Shown here piece after piece: positions 55,796 through 64,000 of a stretch of 64,000 nucleotides of DNA (position 1 is its first letter; each line of letters starts with the position of its first letter). This DNA is from Acidobacteriota bacterium (lineage in GTDB: Bacteria; Acidobacteriota; Blastocatellia; Pyrinomonadales; Pyrinomonadaceae): assembly GCA_020200135.1 (NCBI GenBank), contig JAIVJI010000010.1, forward strand, positions 1-64,000. The letters are read 5' to 3'. Under the pieces are notes generated by a model, which was given only the letters and a program-made list of their open reading frames with translations, was not told the origin of the DNA and made no database searches. The position numbers were made by a program, and so were the translations under genes.

Positions 55796-57195
55796 ATGAC
55801 TTTAGCAGACGAGCGTCTGAGGGAACTAGATAACCCCACACTGAACGAGGATGAACGCGCCCTGCTACGCTCTCAGGTGGCGGCAGACCTCATCCACAAA
55901 GGCCAGTACGAGGCCGCGCGCGAGTCTTTAGGCGACCTTTGGCGGGGTGTGGGCCAGCGCCCGCACTTAGAAGGGCTAGGAGAGAGCGTGTCGGCCGAAG
56001 TGCTCCTACAGGCGGGCGTGCTGTCGGGCTGGCTCGGAAAGGTTAAAGGGGCGCAGGATGCCGCGAAAGACCTTATCGGCGAGAGCGCGGCGCTCTTTGA
56101 AAGGTTAGGGGAGTCTAACCGGGCGGCAGCCGCACGCGCCGAACTAGCGCTTTGCTACTGGCGGGAGGGCGCGTATTCCGAAGCCCGTGTGATGTTGGAG
56201 CAGGCCGCCGCGAGCATCAGAAACGACGCCTCACTAAAGGCCAAGACGGTGTTGCGGTTCGCTATGGTAGAGACTTACGCCGGCCGATACAGCGACGCGT
56301 TTCACTTGCTCAGGGACTACGCCCCTCTCTTTGACGAGGGCGTGAGTCACACGTTGCGGGGCAGCTTCCACAACGAACTCGCCCGCGTGTTAAGGCGCTT
56401 GGGCACGGCGGAACGCCGCCAAGATTACTTCGACCGCGCGATCATCGAATACACCGCCGCCGTCTACCACGCCGAGCAGGCGCAGCATGAAAGCTACCTC
56501 GCGCGGATCGAAAACAACCTCGCATTCCTTCTCTACAAGCTCGGCCGCTACCGTGACGCGCACGAACACCTAGACCGCGCCCAAACGACGCCCTGCACGG
56601 TCAACGCTTCCGCGAGCAACGCGGAAGCGTCGCCCTGCTCTAATGTCTTCACGGCCCGTTGCTCGCGGAAGCGTTGACCGTGCAGGGCGTCGTTTGGGCG
56701 CGGCTCTGGGAGTATCAAAGTTCTATCAACGTCCTACGCCGTGCGGCGGAGTTAGCCGAGGCGGCCGGGGCGCCGACGAGCGCGGGGCTGGCCGTCGTTA
56801 CGCTCATCGAAGAACACGGGGCTACGTGGCGACTGTCCCCCGATGAAGTCTATGAGGCTTACACGAGGGCTGACAGGCTCTTGAAAGACACGCAGGAGGC
56901 AGAGGACATAGCTAGACTTCGGGCGTGCGCCCGCGTCGTGATGAAGAGGCTGACGACCGTGCAGTTCGACGACAGGAACTTCACGCTCCCCGGCGCGGTT
57001 CACGACTTCGAGGCCAAGTTGATAGGGCGGGCATTAGAAGAGACGGGCGGGAGTCTGACAAAGGCGGCGCGCTTGTTGGGGATGACTCACCAGACGCTCG
57101 GCTCAATACTGAACACCCGGCACAGGAAGCTCTTGGCGAAACGAACGCCAGCGCGGAAGCGGCTCAAAAGTATCATCAAAGAGCCGAAAGAATAA
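55796..57195 (+). pseudogene. TPR/Fis-type HTH regulator, broken by a fold-back inverted duplication
   Basis: The first part (55796 to about 56605) encodes TPR-like helical repeats (AARAELALCYWREGAYSEARV, ARIENNLAFLLYKLGRYRDA) ending at HEHLDRAQ. The frame then runs into an inverted copy and stops at 56677. The second part (from 56659) continues in another frame with LAEALTVQGVVWARLWEYQ, more TPR, and a C-terminal Fis-type HTH (KLIGRALEETGGSLTKAARL, MTHQTLGSILNTRHRKL). Thus one gene of about 450-480 residues was probably present. Leucine codons TTA and CTA are frequent here and rare in neighbours, suggesting different origin. Cytosolic regulator; effector unknown, the divergent peptide being the natural suspect. 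Confidence 0.82.
56575..56703. repeat. 47-bp perfect inverted repeat inside the regulator gene
   Basis: Bases 56575-56621 are the exact reverse complement of 56657-56703, with a 35-base spacer. The right arm is native coding sequence (LAEALTVQGVVWAR); the left arm is its inverted copy and replaces missing coding sequence. The junction lies in a short shared stretch (ccgcgcccaa), the mark of template switching or of amplification chimerism. Confidence 0.95.
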
Positions 57196-57258
57196 GCTGC
57201 CCAACAATTCTATTGTTAGCCGAAGTGTTGGCACACTATAGGCACACAAAAGAAGAAA

Positions 57259-57278
57259 GGGCAGCCATGTGGCTGCCC
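57259..57278 (-). terminator. Terminator of tRNA-Arg
   Basis: GGGCAGCCA/TGGCTGCCC, a perfect 9-bp stem, is followed on minus by tttcttcttttgtg, 21 bases past the tRNA 3' end. Confidence 0.8.
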
Positions 57279-57298
57279 CTATCTATTGGCCTGATTAA

Positions 57299-57372
57299 TG
57301 CACCCGGCACGACTCGAACGTGCGACCTTCTGATTCGTAGTCAGACGCTCTATCCAACTGAGCTACGGGTGC
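57299..57372 (-). tRNA. tRNA-Arg (anticodon ACG)
   Basis: 74 nt. Acceptor GCACCCG pairs with CGGGTGC plus discriminator A. D arm GCTC-AGTTGGATA-GAGC, anticodon arm CTGAC-TACGAAT-CAG type with ACG at the anticodon, T arm GCACG-TTCGAGT-CGTGC. CCA is not encoded. Its 3' end faces the atypical 55.2-57.3 kb patch, the usual side for integration, but no direct-repeat att site was found. Confidence 0.95.
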
Positions 57373-57470
57373 GTATCTCTTGGTGAAGAGAAGTAACGAA
57401 TATACGGACGGGGCAGGGGAGTGTCAAGCGGGGTCGGGGGCGGCGGGTGAGCCCACAAAGTGTGCCTTTT

Positions 57471-58499
57471 TCAGCGCGCGTAGTAGCCGGGGCGGGAGCG
57501 CGCGATGGCGTCGGCGCGTGAGACTTCGACGGTGATGGCGCGCCACTTGCCGTCGCGCGCGCGCGCGTTTGAGGACTGGTAGACGAGGCTGTAGAGCGTG
57601 CGCATCTCGGCGGCGACCTCGGCGTAGAGCCGCCCCATGTCTTCGAGCCGGCGTATCTCGTGGAGCCGGCCGCCGGTGCGGTCGGCGAGCGCCTGCATCC
57701 GCGTGCGCGCGGAGGCGTAGATGGCTGACTGCTGCGGCGTGAACGGGAGCAGCTTCTTCGGGTCGGCCGAGGGGAGCGCGAGCGGGTAGATCGTCACACC
57801 CAGGCGGTCGGCCGCGTCGAGCACCGAGCGCAACGCCGCGCTCTGGTCGGGCTTGACCGAGGCCACCGCCTCGTCGCCCGTCTGCGCCTGCGCACTCGTC
57901 CGGCCGTCGAGCACGCGCTCGTCGGTGTCGAGCCCGTCGGTGAGGACGACGACCGCCTTACGCCGCTTGCCCTCCTTCGACAGCTCGGCCAGCGAGTGGC
58001 CGAGCGCCTTGTAGAGTCCTGTGTTGCCCCTGCCCTTCGCCTCGTTGATGGCGAAGGCGATCTTGCGCCGGTCGGCGGTAAACGGCTGGAGCGTCTGCAC
58101 CTTGTCGTTGAAGGCGATGACCTGGACGCGGTCCTCCGGCCCGAGCGCGTCGATGAACCGCAGCGCCGACTGTTTGAGCGTGGGGCGGAAGTTGATCGTC
58201 GAGCCGGACATGTCGAGGAGCAGGACGAGGCTGAAGGGCGCGGCGGCCGGCTCGAAGCTGACGACCGACTGGCGGACGCCGTCCTCGTAGACCGCGAAAT
58301 CACCCTGCGTGAGGTTGGTCACGGCCTGGCCCTTGCGGTCGGCGACGCCGACATTGAGGATGACGAGGCTGGTGCTGGTGCGGACGACGTCGGGCTCGTC
58401 CTGCGACTGCGCGCGCGCGCCGGCCGCGAGGCAGAGGGCGGCGGCGAGGGCGCAGGCGATTCTTCTCGAATTGTCCCGGAAAGTATTGAAAAAGGTCAT
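57471..58499 (-). CDS. VWFA-related secreted protein of acidobacterial type
   Basis: 342 residues. N-terminal signal peptide (CALAAALCLAAGARAQ), a short beta domain (LVILNVGVADRKGQAVTNLT, DFAVYEDGVRQ), then a von Willebrand A domain with the MIDAS motif D-M-S-G-S-T (Asp96), an LTDGLDT loop and GVTIYPLALP. The layout matches the VWFA-related family (TIGR03436) expanded in Acidobacteria. Extracytoplasmic, protein-binding; partner unknown. The gene ends about 100 bp from tRNA-Arg. Confidence 0.9.
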   Translation of the reverse strand: MTFFNTFRDNSRRIACALAAALCLAAGARAQSQDEPDVVRTSTSLVILNVGVADRKGQAVTNLTQGDFAVYEDGVRQSVVSFEPAAAPFSLVLLLDMSGSTINFRPTLKQSALRFIDALGPEDRVQVIAFNDKVQTLQPFTADRRKIAFAINEAKGRGNTGLYKALGHSLAELSKEGKRRKAVVVLTDGLDTDERVLDGRTSAQAQTGDEAVASVKPDQSAALRSVLDAADRLGVTIYPLALPSADPKKLLPFTPQQSAIYASARTRMQALADRTGGRLHEIRRLEDMGRLYAEVAAEMRTLYSLVYQSSNARARDGKWRAITVEVSRADAIARSRPGYYAR

Positions 58500-58662
58500 C
58501 GCTCGAACACGCTCGGTGCCCGGACAGTATGCGCAAGCGCGGCGCCTTTGCGCAAGAGCGGGCGCAAGTCCCGGCGGCAGTGTTTTGGGTGCGTCCGCCC
58601 GGCCGCGAGTTGCCAGTGAACCGGCCGAGGGCTTGGGCGAGCGGGGCGTGTGGCGAAGAAGG

Positions 58663-58777
58663 AATTCACATGGATGGACAGGATGAGCAGGATTCGGATT
58701 TAAGATTTCAAATCTGAACTTTCAAATCTCAAATCCTTAAGTGCTTATCCTGTCAATCCTGTCCGTCCACGTGAATT
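58663..58777. repeat. Palindromic repeat element E, AT-rich
   Basis: The left arm aattcacatggatggacagg and the right arm (58744-58777, cttatcctgtcaatcctgtc then cgtccacgtgaatt) are imperfect inverted copies. Between them, smaller inverted heptad-like pieces (gatttcaaatc, caaatctcaaatcc) alternate. Very AT-rich in a GC-rich setting. It lies between two minus-strand genes and ends one base before the stop of the Cys-rich gene. Confidence 0.8.
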
Positions 58778-59404
58778 TTACCTTCCGGCGCGTGCGCGCG
58801 CGCGGCGAGGGGCGGGCGCTTCGCGCTCCGCGTCGTCGCTGGCGACGGGGGCGGGGAAGGGGACGGGGGCGTTGGCGGGTGTGCGCGAGGGCGCGCGGCG
58901 CGTGCGGCGCGCCTCCGTGCGCTCGGCCTCCACGGCCGCGACGCGCTTGGCCTTGTCGATGCGCTTGCGCGGCACGAGCTGGTAGCGCAGCTCCATCTCC
59001 TGCGAGACGCGGTAGATGTTCTTCGCCTTCTGCCCGCGCTCGGCGCGCTTCAGGACCTCGTTCGTCTCCAGCAGCTCGGCGCGGTCTTCCTTGTCGATCC
59101 AGATGTAAAGGGCCTCGGCCATCTCTCTTAAAACCTCCAGGCGAATTAGCTTGCGCAGCTCCTCGGGCCGTGCGACCGGCTGGATGTGCACGAGCGTCGA
59201 ATCGGCCTGCGCCGCGTCGGGCCTTCGGCCCCCCTGCGCGCGGCGCGAGTCGTAGTAGTCTGAGACGAGCGCGTCCACCTCCGCGCGGCGCCCGTCGTAG
59301 TAGAGTGCGAAGTCGTTGCAGCGCGTCCGGTAGACGCAGTTCACCGAACAGACGAGCGCGTCCTTAAAGTGTCCGTAGCGGTTGCAGTAGAGTTTCAGAC
59401 GCAT
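58778..59404 (-). CDS. Cys-rich N-terminal, coiled-coil hypothetical protein
   Basis: 208 residues from the ATG at 59404. The N-terminus has a Cys cluster (LYCNRYGHFKDALVCSVNCV then C-NDFALYYDG; four to five Cys in 30 residues), probably metal-binding. A helical middle follows (EELRKLIRLEVLREMAEALY, LLETNEVLKRAERGQKAKN) and an Arg/Pro/Ala-rich tail. No signal peptide. A frame extension to 59509 is not supported. Function unknown; possibly a small DNA- or RNA-binding protein (inference). Confidence 0.6.
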   Translation of the reverse strand: MRLKLYCNRYGHFKDALVCSVNCVYRTRCNDFALYYDGRRAEVDALVSDYYDSRRAQGGRRPDAAQADSTLVHIQPVARPEELRKLIRLEVLREMAEALYIWIDKEDRAELLETNEVLKRAERGQKAKNIYRVSQEMELRYQLVPRKRIDKAKRVAAVEAERTEARRTRRAPSRTPANAPVPFPAPVASDDAEREAPAPRRARARAGR

Positions 59405-59708
59405 CGCTTCGCACAGCCCGCCCGCGCGCGGACGTCCGACGGGTCGAAGACGCGGCGGACTCTTTCGGCGGGCGCGGGATAATATACCACGTGCGTGCCA
59501 CGCGTGCAACGCACGTTTGTGCGTGAAACGAAACGGCGCCCCGAAAAATCTTTCCCGTGGCGCGCGGGCGGGCGTATAATCCGCGCCGTCCGAAGGCGTT
59601 TGTGACTCGACTCACGGGGTTCGCCGCCAAGTCCCTCCTGAGTGCCTCCCCGAAACGACGCGCCCCCGACGGCGGCGTCCTCAAGCGTGAAGGGGGCGAA
59701 GAAAAAAA

Positions 59709-60016
59709 TTGTACAGGCCAAACTTTTGCTGCGAGTGCGGCGAGCGGGTCGTGCGCGCGCGTTGGCGCGTGTGGACGACGCGGCGCTTCTGCCGCGCGTG
59801 CGTGCGGCGCTTCCGGCGTGGGCGTCTGGGCGGGGCCGTCGTGCTGGCGTGCGCGCTCTTCGGGCCGGGATTCCTGCTCGGCTCGTCTACGTCTGCGGCG
59901 CGCGGACGAAGAAGGGGACGCCCTGTCAACGTCGTGTGCGCGGCCCCGGCCGCTGCTGGCAGCACCGCGGGAAGCCGGCCATCCTGCCGCCGTCGAAGCT
60001 GGTCGTGCCGGGATGA
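59709..60016 (+). pseudogene. Zinc-ribbon, single-TM protein with a linker deletion and frameshift
   Basis: From a TTG at 59709 the frame gives [17 protein letters not shown] and [11 protein letters not shown] (two CxxC, zinc ribbon), then a TM helix ([18 protein letters not shown]). At about 59880 the frame is lost. A second frame continues [18 protein letters not shown] and [14 protein letters not shown] to the stop at 60014. The C-terminal C-G-A-x-T-x-x-G-T-P-C ... C-W-Q-H motif is a small zinc knuckle seen in such proteins. The linker between TM and knuckle is nearly absent, indicating deletion as well as frameshift; short gctcg repeats lie at the junction. Confidence 0.7.
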
Positions 60017-60034
60017 AGGGTCGAGGGCAAAAGT

Positions 60035-60073
60035 GAAGGAGGGCGGGAGGCACGCTGCCCCCCGCCCTCCTTC
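60035..60073. terminator. Bidirectional terminator
   Basis: GAAGGAGGGCGGG pairs with CCCGCCCTCCTTC (13 bp), followed by ttgtcg. It lies between the zinc-ribbon gene (plus) and the OmpA gene (minus). Confidence 0.75.
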
Positions 60074-60124
60074 TTGTCGTAGTCCCGACGCCCCCGCTCG
60101 CGGTCGGACTTCCGGCTTGCCTGT

Positions 60125-61153
60125 CTATTCCGGCTGGGTGGCGGCGGAAATCTTGGTGCCGTCGCCCGGCGCCCCCGTGAGGCCGCGGTTGACGAGCACG
60201 CGCACCTCCGCGCGGCGGTTCTCGGCGCGCTCGTCGCGCGTCTTGTTCTCGTTGAGCGGGTTCAAGGCGCCGTAGCCGAACGGCGTCAGGATGCGGCGCA
60301 GCGGGATCTGGTGGTTCTCGACGAGGTAGCGCACGACCGACTCGGCGCGCTGCTCGCTGAGACGGCGGTTGACGTTCTTGTCGCGCGACTCGTAGGCGTA
60401 GCCGGTCACCTCGATGAGGAAGCCCCTGGCGTTCTTCGCGTACTGGGCGACCTGGTCGAGCGAGGTCTTGGCCTCGGGCGTCAGCACGGCGCTGCGGGCA
60501 CGGAAGTTAACGTTGATGCTCTGCTCGGGCGTGTAGTCGTCGATGGAGTTGATGCGCTCGTTGGCGACCTGGACGCCCTGGACGGCGCGCTCGGCCGTCT
60601 CCTGCGCGGCGACGGCGCCGCCGGCGGCGGCGTTAGAGACGGCGGCCAGCTCTTCCAGCTGACCCGACATGCGCTGCGCGTTCTGCTCGGTCTCGGCCAG
60701 ACGCCCCTCGGCCGAGCCGACGCGGCTCTCGACGGGGACGATGTTGGCTTCGAGCGTGCGCGCGGCGCGCAGGTCGGCGTCGGTGAAGCGCACCTTGTCG
60801 GCGACGAGGTTGCCCGAGGCGTCGCCGCGCCCCTCGACCTCGACGTGGAGGCCGCGCGTGACGGCGGTCAGCGCGTACTTCGTCCCGCCGCCGAGGAACC
60901 CGCCCTTGGTCTTGACGCTGGTGCGGTCGTTCAGGACGACGGTCGTCTGCGCGCCGGTCATGTCGTCCCGGACGACGAACGAGTCGGCGTCGCGGCGCAC
61001 GATGGCGCCGCGCAGCTTCGCCTTCTGGCCCGAGGCGACGGAGGCGCGCGCGCCCGCCTGCGTGTTGGACTCTTGCGCGAGCGCCGCGGGCGCGAGCGCC
61101 AACGCGAGCGCCGAGGCCGCGACGAAGGTGCGTAGTGTGCTGGAAGTCTTCAT
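60125..61153 (-). CDS. OmpA-family protein with N-terminal DUF5666-like domain
   Basis: 342 residues. Signal peptide (ASALALALAPAALAQ), a beta domain (KLRGAIVRRDADSFVVRDDM, HVEVEGRGDASGNLVADKVR) of DUF5666 type, a helical linker (SRVGSAEGRLAETEQNAQRM), and a C-terminal OmpA peptidoglycan-binding domain (INVNFRARSAVLTPEAKTSL, EVTGYAYESRDKNVNRRLSE, NRRAEVRVLVN). It probably anchors the envelope to peptidoglycan. A long spacer (about 230 bases) precedes it. Confidence 0.92.
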   Translation of the reverse strand: MKTSSTLRTFVAASALALALAPAALAQESNTQAGARASVASGQKAKLRGAIVRRDADSFVVRDDMTGAQTTVVLNDRTSVKTKGGFLGGGTKYALTAVTRGLHVEVEGRGDASGNLVADKVRFTDADLRAARTLEANIVPVESRVGSAEGRLAETEQNAQRMSGQLEELAAVSNAAAGGAVAAQETAERAVQGVQVANERINSIDDYTPEQSINVNFRARSAVLTPEAKTSLDQVAQYAKNARGFLIEVTGYAYESRDKNVNRRLSEQRAESVVRYLVENHQIPLRRILTPFGYGALNPLNENKTRDERAENRRAEVRVLVNRGLTGAPGDGTKISAATQPE

Positions 61154-61348
61154 GTTCTAATCCCTCTCCCTCGAATGCCGGAATTGAAGTGGTTCACTGC
61201 GACCTTAGAGACGACGGCGTGGGTCCTGCGGCGAGGCGCTTTACAGACACGTGTCGGGTTGTCGGGGCAGTGACGTTTGTTCCGTGAGACTCTAAGCGGA
61301 ACCCCGCCCGCCTTTGGTTGCAAACGCCTTGCGACTCGATTGTAAAAA

Positions 61349-61482
61349 GGTAGTAGGCAGCTAGGCGGTAGCCGGAAAGAATCGGGTGCGGCGAAAGAGG
61401 TGGGGGCGGCGAGACTCACGACTCGCCGCCCCCACCTCTTTTCGCCCTCGTTCTTGTTTTAACTGCCTGTTGCCTGCCGCCC
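61349..61482. repeat. Palindromic repeat element D
   Basis: The left arm (ggtagtaggcagctaggcgg) and the right arm (actgcctgttgcctgccgcc) are imperfect inverted heptamer runs around a long GC-rich hairpin. The right arm ends at the stop of the amidohydrolase gene. Confidence 0.65.
61390..61446. terminator. Long hairpin within repeat D
   Basis: Stem of 24 pairs with one bulge (left arm ggcgaaagaggtgggggcgg then cgag) around a loop actcacga, followed on plus by ctcgttcttgtttt. Terminator for the amidohydrolase pair on minus as well. Confidence 0.75.
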
Positions 61483-62865
61483 TCACTTCCTGTCCTTGAA
61501 CTGCTCGTAGAGCATCGTGTGGCGGCTGACGAGGGGGAGCTGGCGTCCCGCTATGAAGAGGTGGCGGACGCGGGTGCGGGCTTCGAGGATGTCGCCGTCG
61601 GTGACGACCAGGTTGGCGATTTTGCCCTGCTCGATGGAGCCCACGCGGTCGGCGGCGCCGATGATCTGCGCCGGGTAGAGCGTGACGGCCTTGAGCGCTT
61701 CGGCGCGCGGCAGGCCGTAGGCGGCGGCCATCCCGGCGTGGAACGGCAGGTCGCGGACGTGCGCGCCCGAGTCGCCCGTCGAGATGCAGAAGCGCACGCC
61801 GGCCGCCTGGAGCTTCGACGCGTTCTCGAAGAGCGAGTCGTACGGGTCGTCCTCCCTGAGCGGCATGTTGAGCACGCTGTCGAGGATGACGGGGACGTTC
61901 CTCTCCTTGAGGAACGTCGCGGCCTTCCACGCCTCGCTGCCGCCGAGGATGATCGGCTTGAGCTTCATCTCGTCGGCGAAGCGGACGGCGGCGCGGATGT
62001 CGCCGTCGCGCTCGGCGCGGAAGATGACGGGGCGCTCGCCGCGCGCGTACGGGACGAGCGGGGCGAGCCTGATGTCGGAGACCGGGCGCGGGACGGACGT
62101 CGGGTCTTTGGCGTAGGCGTCCTGCGCGCGGCCGTAGGCCGCCGCGTCGCGGAACGCGTTGCGCAGGGCCTCGATGCGGCGGTCGCGCTGCGTGATGGCG
62201 TCCTGCGAGATGCCCTGCTGCGCGGCGAGGAGCGCGGCGAAGCCCCCGCCGCCGCCGCCGACGCGCGGGAAGTCTATGACGAGCGCGGCCGTCGGCGTGA
62301 CGGCCATCTCGCGCGGGGAGGAGCCCGCGAGGTTGATGAAGGCCGCCTGCCCCGAGATGACGCCGCCCGAGGGCAGCGAGAGCACCGAGGTCACGCCCTC
62401 GACGCGCGTGACGGCGATGTGCGAGCTGTGCGGGTTGATGGCCCAGACCGCCGCGGCGTTCGGGTTCATGTCGCCCAGCTCCTGCGTGTCCATCGTGCCG
62501 GGCGCGCCCGACGGGACTTCGGCGAGCCCCATGTTGGTGCCGAGGTCGATCATCCCGGGGTAGACCGTGAGCCCGCTGGCGTCTATCACCTGCGCGCCGG
62601 CCGGGGCCGTGACGCCGGCGCCGACCGCGCTGATGCGCCCGCCCGAGACGACGACGGTGCCGTCCTCGATGTCGGCGCCCGAGACGGTGACGACGCGCGC
62701 GCCCCTGATGACGTAGGTCGGCGGGGGCGTGTTCGTCATCGAGGCATCGGTGCGGTTGGTGTCCTGCGCCAGGGCGGGACGCGCGAGCGGGAGCGCGAGC
62801 AGCGCGGAGGCGAGCGCGACGCGGCCCAGGGCGGAGAGTCTGGCGTTAAGTCCGTTGGTCTTCAT
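61483..62865 (-). CDS. Secreted amidohydrolase-family protein 1
   Basis: 460 residues. Signal peptide ([22 protein letters not shown]) and an amidohydrolase/imidazolonepropionase-like fold ([81 protein letters not shown]). The usual metal-binding H-x-H after P-G-[FM]-I-D is missing: the sequence is [12 protein letters not shown]. Loss of that ligand pair is common in one of the two genes of such exported pairs. It overlaps the next gene (62862) by 4 bp; the two are probably subunits or partners. Confidence 0.85.
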   Translation of the reverse strand: MKTNGLNARLSALGRVALASALLALPLARPALAQDTNRTDASMTNTPPPTYVIRGARVVTVSGADIEDGTVVVSGGRISAVGAGVTAPAGAQVIDASGLTVYPGMIDLGTNMGLAEVPSGAPGTMDTQELGDMNPNAAAVWAINPHSSHIAVTRVEGVTSVLSLPSGGVISGQAAFINLAGSSPREMAVTPTAALVIDFPRVGGGGGGFAALLAAQQGISQDAITQRDRRIEALRNAFRDAAAYGRAQDAYAKDPTSVPRPVSDIRLAPLVPYARGERPVIFRAERDGDIRAAVRFADEMKLKPIILGGSEAWKAATFLKERNVPVILDSVLNMPLREDDPYDSLFENASKLQAAGVRFCISTGDSGAHVRDLPFHAGMAAAYGLPRAEALKAVTLYPAQIIGAADRVGSIEQGKIANLVVTDGDILEARTRVRHLFIAGRQLPLVSRHTMLYEQFKDRK

Positions 62866-64000
62866 CGCTGGTGGTCCTCCTCCTTGTCCTGCACGTCGTC
62901 GTCGTGCGTGTAGGCGCGGCGGGCGGCGGCGGGCGGGCGCGGCGGCGTGCCGCCCTGCGCGGGCGCGCGGTTGGCCTCGGCGGCTTCGAGCGCCTTGCGC
63001 TCGGCTTCGAGGGCGGGGCGGCGCGCGATGTCGGCGGCGCGGTCGAAGAGCAGCTCGCCGTCGACGAAGGTCTGCTCGACGCGCGCGTAGACCGAGAAGG
63101 GGTGCGCGTTCCAGATGGCGAGGTCGGCGTCCTTGCCGACGTCGATGGAGCCGGTGCGCTTGTCGATGCCGAGCTGGATGGCCGGGTTGAGCGTGACGAG
63201 GCGCAGCGCCTCCTCCTCGGTCAGCCCGCCGTAGCGCATCGTCTTCGCGGCCTCGATGTTGAGGCGGCGCGCGCGCTCGTCGGAGTCGGAGTTGACCGAG
63301 GTGACGACGCCGTGGCGCACGAGGACGGCGGCGTTATGGGCGATGGCGTCGTAGGCCTCCATCTTGTAGCCCCAGAAGTCGGTGAAGGTCGAGGCGCCCG
63401 CGCCGTGGCGCGCGATCTCGGCCGCGACCTTGTAGCCTTCGAGGACGTGCTGGAACGTCTTGACCTTGAAGCCGAACTCGTCGGCGAGGTTGATGAGCAT
63501 CAGAATCTCGTCGGCGCGGTAGCAGTGCGAGTGGACGAAGCGCTTGCCTTCGAGAATCTCGACGAGCGGCTCGAGCTCCAGGTCGCGCCGGGGCGGGATG
63601 AGGTTCTTCACGCCGCGCGCGGCGGCCGCGCGGTACTCGTCCCAGTCGCGCTTGTAGTCGCGCGCGCTCGTGAAGGCGTAGCGGATGACCTCCTCGACGC
63701 CCATGCGGGTGGCCGGGTAGCGCGGCGCGAGGCCGGGGATGTTGAAGTTGGTGCGCTTCGGGTTCTCGCCGAGCGCGAACTTGATGCCGGGCGGCGCGCC
63801 GGGGACGGGGAAGTCCGAGGCCGGGTGCCCCCACTTGAACTTGACCGTCGTGCTCATGCCGCCGATGGCGTTGCACGAGCCGTGGAGCAACAGCCCGGCC
63901 GTCGTCCCGCCCGCGAGGTGGCGGTAGATGTTGACCGCCGTCGGGTTGAGCACGTCGCGCGTCGTGACCATCGAGGTGACCGAGCGCGTGCACTCGTTGA
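62862..64000 (-). CDS. Secreted amidohydrolase-family protein 2, 5' end outside the window
   Basis: The frame is open to base 64000, so the start and signal lie beyond the right edge; a GTG or ATG inside (63971) would remove conserved NECTRSVTS. Visible motifs are [21 protein letters not shown], the [14 protein letters not shown] region, [37 protein letters not shown] and the end [21 protein letters not shown] metal-type His pair (HSHC) is present. Likely an exported metal-dependent hydrolase; substrate unknown. Coupled to the gene at 61483 by an ATGA overlap. Confidence 0.85.
   Translation of the reverse strand, partial: NECTRSVTSMVTTRDVLNPTAVNIYRHLAGGTTAGLLLHGSCNAIGGMSTTVKFKWGHPASDFPVPGAPPGIKFALGENPKRTNFNIPGLAPRYPATRMGVEEVIRYAFTSARDYKRDWDEYRAAAARGVKNLIPPRRDLELEPLVEILEGKRFVHSHCYRADEILMLINLADEFGFKVKTFQHVLEGYKVAAEIARHGAGASTFTDFWGYKMEAYDAIAHNAAVLVRHGVVTSVNSDSDERARRLNIEAAKTMRYGGLTEEEALRLVTLNPAIQLGIDKRTGSIDVGKDADLAIWNAHPFSVYARVEQTFVDGELLFDRAADIARRPALEAERKALEAAEANRAPAQGGTPPRPPAAARRAYTHDDDVQDKEEDHQR

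Noticed and set aside
55128-57372. Integrated element at tRNA-Arg
   Set aside because: No integrase and no direct repeat of the tRNA 3' end were found; only codon use and position hint at transfer.

Overview
The window is high-GC DNA, and its gene content points to the Acidobacteriota, most likely class Blastocatellia. The markers are an Oar-type TonB receptor with an N-terminal carboxypeptidase-regulatory domain, several VCBS/FG-GAP plus ASPIC/UnbV (CRTAC1) proteins, a VWFA-related secreted protein, many secreted glycoside hydrolases and SD-poor ROK genes. No insertion sequence, CRISPR array or prophage was seen.

Layout. 0-5.7 kb: a partial cdaR/ybbR, glmM, a candidate structured RNA, a degenerate M3-type peptidase, aroB and a small membrane protein. 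5.8-15.2 kb, minus strand: a B12-binding radical SAM protein, a coiled-coil peptide, rpoD, dnaG, a TrpF-like gene, mutS2 and a CheW-like gene. 15.3-21.2 kb: an AhpD/CMD-like gene and two thioredoxin/beta-propeller proteins. 21.2-54.5 kb: a large carbohydrate-use region with GH16 (two), GH18, GH3 (two), GH20, GH2, a heptaheme cytochrome, two phosphohexomutase-like proteins, a NagX/DUF5009-like membrane protein, two ROK regulators, and a TonB receptor followed by alternating TPR and CRTAC1 genes. Together these suggest import and breakdown of beta-mannoside/N-acetylglucosamine-type glycans, with ROK control. 54.7-57.4 kb: a lower-GC patch holding a tiny secreted peptide gene divergent from a TPR/Fis-HTH regulator, next to a tRNA-Arg(ACG). 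57.5-64 kb: VWA, Cys-rich, zinc-ribbon and OmpA-like proteins, then two amidohydrolases, the last cut by the window edge.

Two features run through the window. First, about ten of roughly 44 genes are interrupted or shortened: rpoD, mutS2, a GH3 and a zinc-ribbon gene by deletion plus frameshift, a DUF5009 gene by a small indel, three genes by in-frame stops, glmM by loss of its C-terminus, and the TPR/HTH gene by a fold-back inverted duplication. Because rpoD and glmM are normally essential, assembly or consensus error is a serious explanation. Second, long palindromes built from degenerate heptamers (CGTAAAC-, CAGTAGN-like) sit at gene ends at several places and look like a dispersed repeat family serving as terminators.

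The best candidate for an undescribed system is the secreted peptide with two G-[ED]-[MI]-[GS]-T-P-G motifs paired with the TPR/Fis-HTH protein. It resembles peptide/TPR-receptor signalling but has a different domain order.
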